NCBI RefSeq assembly: GCF_030164465.1 | Contig: NZ_JASNJE010000003.1 | Location: forward strand, 124,001 to 188,000 | DNA length: 64,000 bases | Direction: 5' to 3' | From: Sedimentitalea xiamensis | Lineage (GTDB): Bacteria; Pseudomonadota; Alphaproteobacteria; Rhodobacterales; Rhodobacteraceae | Shown here: piece by piece, positions 59,459 through 64,000 of the stretch | Layout of the letters: each line of letters starts with the position of its first letter | Numbering within the stretch: the stretch's first letter is position 1 | Translations under genes and position numbers: made by a program | The notes under the pieces: generated by a model | The model's database searches: none | Seen by the model: the letters and a program-made list of their open reading frames with translations, nothing else | What the model was told of the DNA's origin: nothing

Positions 59459-60343
59459 TTGGCGACGACGGAAGACACCGCGGATTTCATCATTGCTCCG
59501 GACCCCGGTGCGCCGCGCCTGACGCGCGCGGTAGAGGGCGTGGACCAGAACGGGAACCGCAGCCGGATCTCGGTGGTCGAGGAACGCCCCCTCACGATCT
59601 TTCTGAACGCGCAGGAAATCGTCACCGCCATGACCATCGGGGATTATCCGGAATACCTGGCGCTCGGTTTCCTGCGCAATCAGGGGATGCTGCTGCCGGA
59701 TGACGAGATCACCGGTGTCGACTATGACGAGGATCTGGAAACCGTCGTGGTGCGCACCGCCCGCAAGACCAGCTTCGAAGAAAAGCTCAGGAAAAAGACC
59801 CGCACCAGCGGATGCGCCGTGGGCACGGTATTCGGCGACATGATGGAGGGGCTGGAAAACGTCCGCCTGCCCGCGACTTCGGTGCGGACAAGCTGGCTTT
59901 ACGCCTTGGCGGCGCGGATCAACCGGACGCCATCGCTGTATCTTGAGGCCGGGGCGATTCATGGCACGGTCCTGTGCCGGGAGGATCGGCCCTTGGTCTA
60001 CATGGAAGACGTCGGCCGCCACAACGCGGTGGACAAGATCGCCGGCTGGATGCTGCGGCATGACAGCGATGCGGCGGACAAGATCCTTTACACCACGGGG
60101 CGGCTGACCTCGGAGATGGTCATCAAGACCGCGATGATGGGCATTCCGGTGCTGGCCTCCCGGTCCGGCTTCACCGCCTGGGGGGTCGAGATCGCGCGCG
60201 AGGTCGGCCTGACCCTGATCGGCCGGATGCGCGGACAGCGGTTCGTCTGTCTGTCGGGCGAAGACCGGTTGCTGCGGGATGTGGACCCGGCCACGGTCGC
60301 GGTCGAGGATGGCAGGCATCGCAGAAAGAGCGCCGACGCATGA
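59459..60343 (+). CDS. fdhD: Formate dehydrogenase accessory sulfurtransferase FdhD
   Basis: A 294-residue protein that delivers sulfur to the molybdenum or tungsten bis-MGD cofactor of formate dehydrogenases. RPLTIFLNAQEIVTAMTIGD, GFLRNQG and EDVGRHNAVDKIAGWML identify it. The TTG at 59459 is preferred because GGAAAGGG lies 9 nt upstream; a GTG at 59420 would add 13 residues. The catalytic CxxC of enteric FdhD reads SGCAVGT, so only the first Cys (119) is present. It heads the fdhD-mobA-mobB-moeA operon, and no formate dehydrogenase gene is in the window. Confidence 0.9.
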   Translation: MATTEDTADFIIAPDPGAPRLTRAVEGVDQNGNRSRISVVEERPLTIFLNAQEIVTAMTIGDYPEYLALGFLRNQGMLLPDDEITGVDYDEDLETVVVRTARKTSFEEKLRKKTRTSGCAVGTVFGDMMEGLENVRLPATSVRTSWLYALAARINRTPSLYLEAGAIHGTVLCREDRPLVYMEDVGRHNAVDKIAGWMLRHDSDAADKILYTTGRLTSEMVIKTAMMGIPVLASRSGFTAWGVEIAREVGLTLIGRMRGQRFVCLSGEDRLLRDVDPATVAVEDGRHRRKSADA

Positions 60344-60960
60344 AACGTCCTTTGGGGGTTATCCTGGCCGGCGGTCTGGCCAGCCGCATGGGCGGCGGTG
60401 ACAAGGGGCTGCTGCCGCTGGGCGGGCAGACCCTGTTGGTGCGTGTCATCGACCGGCTGGGGCCGCAGGTCGACGACCTTGCGCTGAATGCGAATGGCGA
60501 CGCCGCGCGCTTTGCCGGCTTGGGCCTGCCGGTCCTGCCCGACAGCATCGGCGGGTTCGTCGGCCCGCTGGCGGGGGTGCTCGCCGGGCTGGACTGGGCC
60601 GCGGGGCAGGGTGCGGAGCAAATCGTGACGGCCGCCGCGGATACCCCGTTCCTGCCGCCGGATCTGGTGGTTCGTCTGAGAGCTGCGGGTGACGGCATGG
60701 AGACTCCCCTGGTTCTGGCGGCGACGCCGGACCCGGACCGGGGCACGGTGCGCCATCCGACTTTCGGTCTCTGGCCGGTCGCGCTGCGCGACGATCTGCG
60801 GGCGGCGCTGACGGACGGGTTGCGAAAGGTGGTGATCTGGACCGACCGCCATGGCGGGCGCGAAGCGGTCTTTCCCGCCGATGGGGTCGATCCGTTCTTC
60901 AATGTGAACACACCCGACGATCTCGCCCGGGCCGAGGCGATCCTGGAGGGGACCGCGTGA
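60340..60960 (+). CDS. mobA: Molybdenum cofactor guanylyltransferase
   Basis: A 206-residue enzyme that joins GMP to Mo-molybdopterin to make MGD. LAGGLASRMGGGDKGLLPLG (8-27) is the nucleotide-binding signature and VTAAADTPFLPPDLV (about 98-112) holds metal-binding Asp. Overlaps fdhD and mobB by 4 bp each. Confidence 0.94.
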   Translation: MKRPLGVILAGGLASRMGGGDKGLLPLGGQTLLVRVIDRLGPQVDDLALNANGDAARFAGLGLPVLPDSIGGFVGPLAGVLAGLDWAAGQGAEQIVTAAADTPFLPPDLVVRLRAAGDGMETPLVLAATPDPDRGTVRHPTFGLWPVALRDDLRAALTDGLRKVVIWTDRHGGREAVFPADGVDPFFNVNTPDDLARAEAILEGTA

Positions 60961-61448
60961 GGATCTACGGTGTGGTCGGGTGGAAGAACGCCGGCAAGAC
61001 CGGCCTGATGGAACGGCTGGTCGGCGCTCTTGTGGCGCGTGGGATCTCGGTATCGACCGTCAAGCACGCGCACCACAGTTTCGACGTCGATCAGGCCGGG
61101 CGGGACAGCCACCGTCACCGGGTCGCGGGCGCGTCCGAGGTGATGCTGGCGTCGGGAGCCCGCTGGGCGCTGATGCACGAGTTGCGCAGCGAACCTGAAC
61201 CCGATCTGGCGGCGTTGCTGGCCCGGATGTCCCCGGTCGATCTGGTGCTGGTCGAAGGGTTCAAACGGTCCCGGCATCCGAAGGTGGAAGCGCATCGCAG
61301 GGAAACGGGGAACCCTTTGATCGCCATTGACGACCCCAGTATCCGGGCCGTGGCCAGCGATGTGGCGCTCGACATCGACCGCCCGGTCTTCGATCTGAAC
61401 GACACGGTTTCCATCGCCGACTTCATCCTGAAGGAAGTCGGGCTGTGA
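60957..61448 (+). CDS. mobB: Molybdopterin-guanine dinucleotide biosynthesis adapter MobB
   Basis: A 163-residue P-loop GTPase (GWKNAGKTGLMERL, 7-20) that helps MobA. VSTVKHAHHSFDVDQAGRDS and LVLVEGFKRSRHPKVE are typical of the family. It overlaps mobA and moeA by 4 bp, which indicates a single transcript. Confidence 0.92.
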   Translation: MRIYGVVGWKNAGKTGLMERLVGALVARGISVSTVKHAHHSFDVDQAGRDSHRHRVAGASEVMLASGARWALMHELRSEPEPDLAALLARMSPVDLVLVEGFKRSRHPKVEAHRRETGNPLIAIDDPSIRAVASDVALDIDRPVFDLNDTVSIADFILKEVGL

Positions 61449-63577
61449 CCTGTTTCGACACGTTTGCAATGGTCGATTGGTCGGCTGCCAGACGCGCCCC
61501 GGAACGGCCTGGCAAGGATTCGATCTGGATCGGAGTTTCTCGACGCGACCGGGAGGAAGAACCGCTCTATTTCCGAACCCGGATCCAAGCCGAAACCTGG
61601 ATCGCCGAGTTCATTAGCCGGGAAAACGACGCTGGACGTCGGGTTCTGATCGGGTTCGACTTTCCGTTCGGATACCCTAGGGGCTTCGCCCGTGTCGTGA
61701 CCGGGTCGGACGATCCGGTGGAACTCTGGTATTGGCTGGAAAGCCGCATCCGGGACGACGAGAGCGGGGAAAACAACCGGTTCGAGGTGGCGGAAGAGCT
61801 TAACGCCCTGTTCGAGGGGCCGGGGCCATTCTGGGGCAAACCGGCGAAAGACAGATGGCCGGGCGTTCCCTATCGTAAGCGCGGGATCGGTTTTGATCGC
61901 GTCGCGGAGCGCAGGGCCGGCGATATCGCGGCCAAGGCTGCGTCCAGTTGTTTCCAACTGGCCTTTCCGCCCTCCGTCGGCAGCCAGGTTCTGATGGGCT
62001 TGCCGATGCTCGCGCGACTTCGGCGGCGGCCGGACGTGGCCGTCTGGCCGTTTGATGACTGGACTGGGGCGAAGACCGTGCTGGCGGAGATCTGGCCCGG
62101 CCTGATCGAACCGGCGGTCCGATCCACGACCGGACCTGCTGATCAGCCGGCAATTCGCGATCGTGAACAGGTCCGTCTCATGGCGCGGGCATTTGCGGGG
62201 CTCCTGTTCGAGGATCTGTCGGAAATGATGCGCGACATTCCGGAAGCGGCGCGTGAAGAGGCATGGATTCTCGGCACGGGCCATGCGGACCGGCTCGTCG
62301 CTCTGGCCGGTCCGGGTGCGGATGTCTTGCAGCCACCGCCCCTGCGCAACGATTGTTTCGCCTTGCCCGCGGGGGTCGACTGGACCCCAGTGGACGAGGC
62401 TCTTGGCCTGCTGAAGTCAGGGCTGTCCGTCGTCACCGATGCGGAAACGGTCGCCTTGCCCGACGCGCTGAACCGGGTGCTGGCGCGGGACGCGCTGGCG
62501 CTCCGGTCCAACCCGCCACAGGCGAATTCGGCGGTGGATGGCTACGGGTTCGCCGGGCCGGTGCCGGAAGGGGCGCATGTGCTGCCGCTGGTCGGGGGGC
62601 GCTCCGCGGCAGGGGCGCCCTTTGCCGGGCCGGTGCCCGAAGGCCACGCGATCCGCATCCTGACCGGAGCGACGCTGCCAGACGGCGTCGATACCGTGGT
62701 TCTGGAAGAAGACGTGCGCGTGGACGGCAGCCATGTCGCCTTTCGCGGGCCTCTCAAGGCCGGCGCGAATGCCCGCAAGGCCGGTGAGGATGTCAGGGAG
62801 GGAGATATCGCCCTGAGCGCCGGGCGGGTGGTGACGCCGGCGGATCTTGCCCTTCTGTCGGCGGTCGGGATTTCGCAGGTCGATCTGCGGCGCCAGTTGA
62901 GGGTTGCGGTGGTGTCGACAGGCGATGAACTGGTGGACTCCGGTGAGCAGGCGGCTAAGGGGCGGATATTCGACGCCAACCGCCCGATGCTCCTGGCCAT
63001 GATCGCCAGGTTCGGGTTCAAGCCGGTGGACATGGGGCGCGTCGGCGATGACCGGGGCGCGCTGAAAGACCGGCTCGATGCGGCCAGCGCCATGGCGGAT
63101 GCGATCCTGACCAGCGGCGGGGCATCGGCCGGCGACGAAGACCATGTATCGGCGCTGCTGAAAGAGGCGGGCGCCATGCAGGAATGGCGGATCGCGATGA
63201 AACCCGGCCGCCCTCTCGCGCTGGGGCTGTGGCATGACACGCCTGTCTTCGGGCTGCCGGGCAATCCGGTCGCGGCGATGGTGTGCACGCTGATCTTCGC
63301 ACGTCCGGCGCTGAGCCGTCTTGCGGGTGCGGACTGGACGGAACCGCAGGGGTTCCTGGTGCCCGCGGCCTTCGAGAAGAACAAGAAACCGGGACGGCGC
63401 GAATATCTGCGCGCGCGGGTGCGGAACGGGCGCGCCGAGGTCTTTGCTTCGGAAGGGTCGGGCCGGATCAGCGGGCTGAGCTGGGCCGAGGGGCTTGTCG
63501 AGATCGAAGACGGCGCGCGCCATATCCGACCGGGCGATCCGGTCAGGTTCATTCCCTACGGCAGTTTCGGCCTGTGA
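61445..63577 (+). CDS. moeA: Fusion of a DUF429-like domain with molybdopterin molybdotransferase MoeA
   Basis: A 710-residue two-part protein. Residues 301-710 are a full MoeA, which inserts molybdate into adenylated molybdopterin: SAVDGYGFAG, ILTGATLPDGVDTVV, STGDELVDSG, ILTSGGASAGDEDHV and GLPGNPVAAMVC. Residues 1-295 are a separate domain beginning FAMVDWSAARRAPERPGKDS with VLIGFDFPFGYPRG (67-80), an RNase-H-like/DUF429-type pattern of unknown role. The junction falls near residue 300, where MoeA proteins usually start (NDCFALPAGVDWTPVDEAL). The two parts are in one frame with no stop. It closes the operon. Confidence 0.9.
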   Translation: MTCFDTFAMVDWSAARRAPERPGKDSIWIGVSRRDREEEPLYFRTRIQAETWIAEFISRENDAGRRVLIGFDFPFGYPRGFARVVTGSDDPVELWYWLESRIRDDESGENNRFEVAEELNALFEGPGPFWGKPAKDRWPGVPYRKRGIGFDRVAERRAGDIAAKAASSCFQLAFPPSVGSQVLMGLPMLARLRRRPDVAVWPFDDWTGAKTVLAEIWPGLIEPAVRSTTGPADQPAIRDREQVRLMARAFAGLLFEDLSEMMRDIPEAAREEAWILGTGHADRLVALAGPGADVLQPPPLRNDCFALPAGVDWTPVDEALGLLKSGLSVVTDAETVALPDALNRVLARDALALRSNPPQANSAVDGYGFAGPVPEGAHVLPLVGGRSAAGAPFAGPVPEGHAIRILTGATLPDGVDTVVLEEDVRVDGSHVAFRGPLKAGANARKAGEDVREGDIALSAGRVVTPADLALLSAVGISQVDLRRQLRVAVVSTGDELVDSGEQAAKGRIFDANRPMLLAMIARFGFKPVDMGRVGDDRGALKDRLDAASAMADAILTSGGASAGDEDHVSALLKEAGAMQEWRIAMKPGRPLALGLWHDTPVFGLPGNPVAAMVCTLIFARPALSRLAGADWTEPQGFLVPAAFEKNKKPGRREYLRARVRNGRAEVFASEGSGRISGLSWAEGLVEIEDGARHIRPGDPVRFIPYGSFGL

Positions 63578-63776
63578 CCGGATGACGGTCGCATAGGTGC
63601 TGGCCGTCTGGGCCTGCGCCATCGGCTGTGCGGCGGCGTCGAAGGTCAGGAAATGGCTGCCGTCGGGTGCGGTGCAGATATCGAAAACATGGCAATCCGG
63701 TTCCAGTCGCGGGGAATTCCCGGCCTGCTGCCGCACGAGCCGCTGAAATACCCCAACCCGACGATGGCGATGGAGA

Positions 63777-64000
63777 TCACGTTGCGACCGGAAAGCGGCG
63801 GCGCAGGTCAGCGACCTGTTCCGGATCGAGCGGCCTGGTTTTCAGGCCCCGCAGTGCCAGGAACAGCTTGGCGGTTTCTTCCAGTTCCTCGGTCGCATGG
63901 ATCGCGTCCCGCAGCGTGCGTCCGGCAACCACCGGGCCGTGATTGGCCAGCAGGACCGCATGGTGATCCGAGGCCATTTCCCGCACCGCACGCGCCAGAT
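63777..64000 (-). CDS. Class II aldolase/adducin family protein (5' end outside window)
   Basis: The last 74 codons of a gene read from beyond the right edge; the frame is open to base 64000. HHAVLLANHGPVVAGRTLRD and EELEETAKLFLALRG fit the C-terminal part of class II aldolases, including the 3-oxo-tetronate 4-phosphate decarboxylase OtnC. HGP supplies one of the zinc-region histidines. A GTG at 63986 is internal. Between its stop and moeA (63578-63776) I see no supported gene. Confidence 0.75.
   Translation of the reverse strand, partial: LARAVREMASDHHAVLLANHGPVVAGRTLRDAIHATEELEETAKLFLALRGLKTRPLDPEQVADLRRRFPVAT

Noticed and set aside
63578-63776. Minus-strand reading with DCHVFDICTAPDGSHFLTFD between moeA and the aldolase gene
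   Set aside because: It looks faintly protein-like but has no start, runs into moeA antisense and matches no family that I know.

Overview
The window is high-GC, gene-dense chromosomal DNA from an alphaproteobacterium, almost certainly Rhodobacteraceae (Roseobacter/Rhodobacter group). The evidence is the gene content and order: uvrC-pgsA-moaD-moaE, pyrB with two small membrane genes before a dihydroorotase homologue and plsY, a tiny aa3-type cytochrome c oxidase subunit IV gene, a plant/alphaproteobacterial type glutamate-cysteine ligase, a VPLPA-type C-terminal sorting signal, and an ATTC-N8-GAAT operator of the SqrR/BigR kind. I see no rRNA, tRNA, CRISPR array, prophage or intact insertion sequence.

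Layout. 1-9.9 kb: end of an FAD oxidoreductase, a RidA-like protein, a Tat-exported metallo-hydrolase, gltX, a gamma-glutamylcyclotransferase-like gene, an NsrR/RirA-like Rrf2 regulator behind an FNR-type box, a YbbA/YbbP-like ABC pair divergent from a tesA-like esterase, and an L,D-transpeptidase. 10-16 kb: a cold-shock gene, trxC, a DUF2892 membrane protein behind a SqrR/BigR-type operator, then a less conserved stretch with a decayed GntR regulator and a 1005-residue coiled-coil protein of unknown function. 16.1-20.5 kb: the phenylacetyl-CoA epoxidase operon paaABCDE plus a paralogue, behind a palindromic operator. 20.8-28.2 kb: a small secreted protein, a von Willebrand factor A protein with a sorting tail, a DMT exporter, a YadG/YadH-like ABC pair, an S49 peptidase, a CaCA antiporter and a pteridine-reductase-like SDR.

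28.2-43.8 kb is housekeeping: uvrC, pgsA, moaD, moaE, an OmpA-type protein with a coiled-coil partner, ubiA, rsmE, gshA, plsY, a dihydroorotase homologue without its metal ligands, pyrB, an atypical uracil-DNA glycosylase, a LysE exporter and moaB. 43.9-48.8 kb is an RND efflux pump. 48.7-59.4 kb holds a NUDIX gene, a DsbD-N-like protein, yqgE, a long-form Sua5/TsaC, an acyl-CoA dehydrogenase with a metallo-beta-lactamase neighbour, a membrane glycerophosphodiester phosphodiesterase overlapping a phospholipase-A2-like gene, an oxidase subunit, a lipoprotein and azlCD. 59.4-63.6 kb is a tightly overlapping molybdenum cofactor operon (fdhD, mobA, mobB, and moeA fused to an extra N-terminal domain). 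The window ends in the 3' part of a class II aldolase gene.

The most unusual items are the giant coiled-coil protein with a faint nuclease-toxin-like pattern, the SqrR/BigR-controlled DUF2892 gene, the metal-site-less dihydroorotase, the cluster-less family 4 UDG, the FdhD lacking one cysteine of its CxxC, the PLA2-like/GDPD pair and an AT-rich gap upstream of uvrC with a consensus DnaA box and three GANTC sites.
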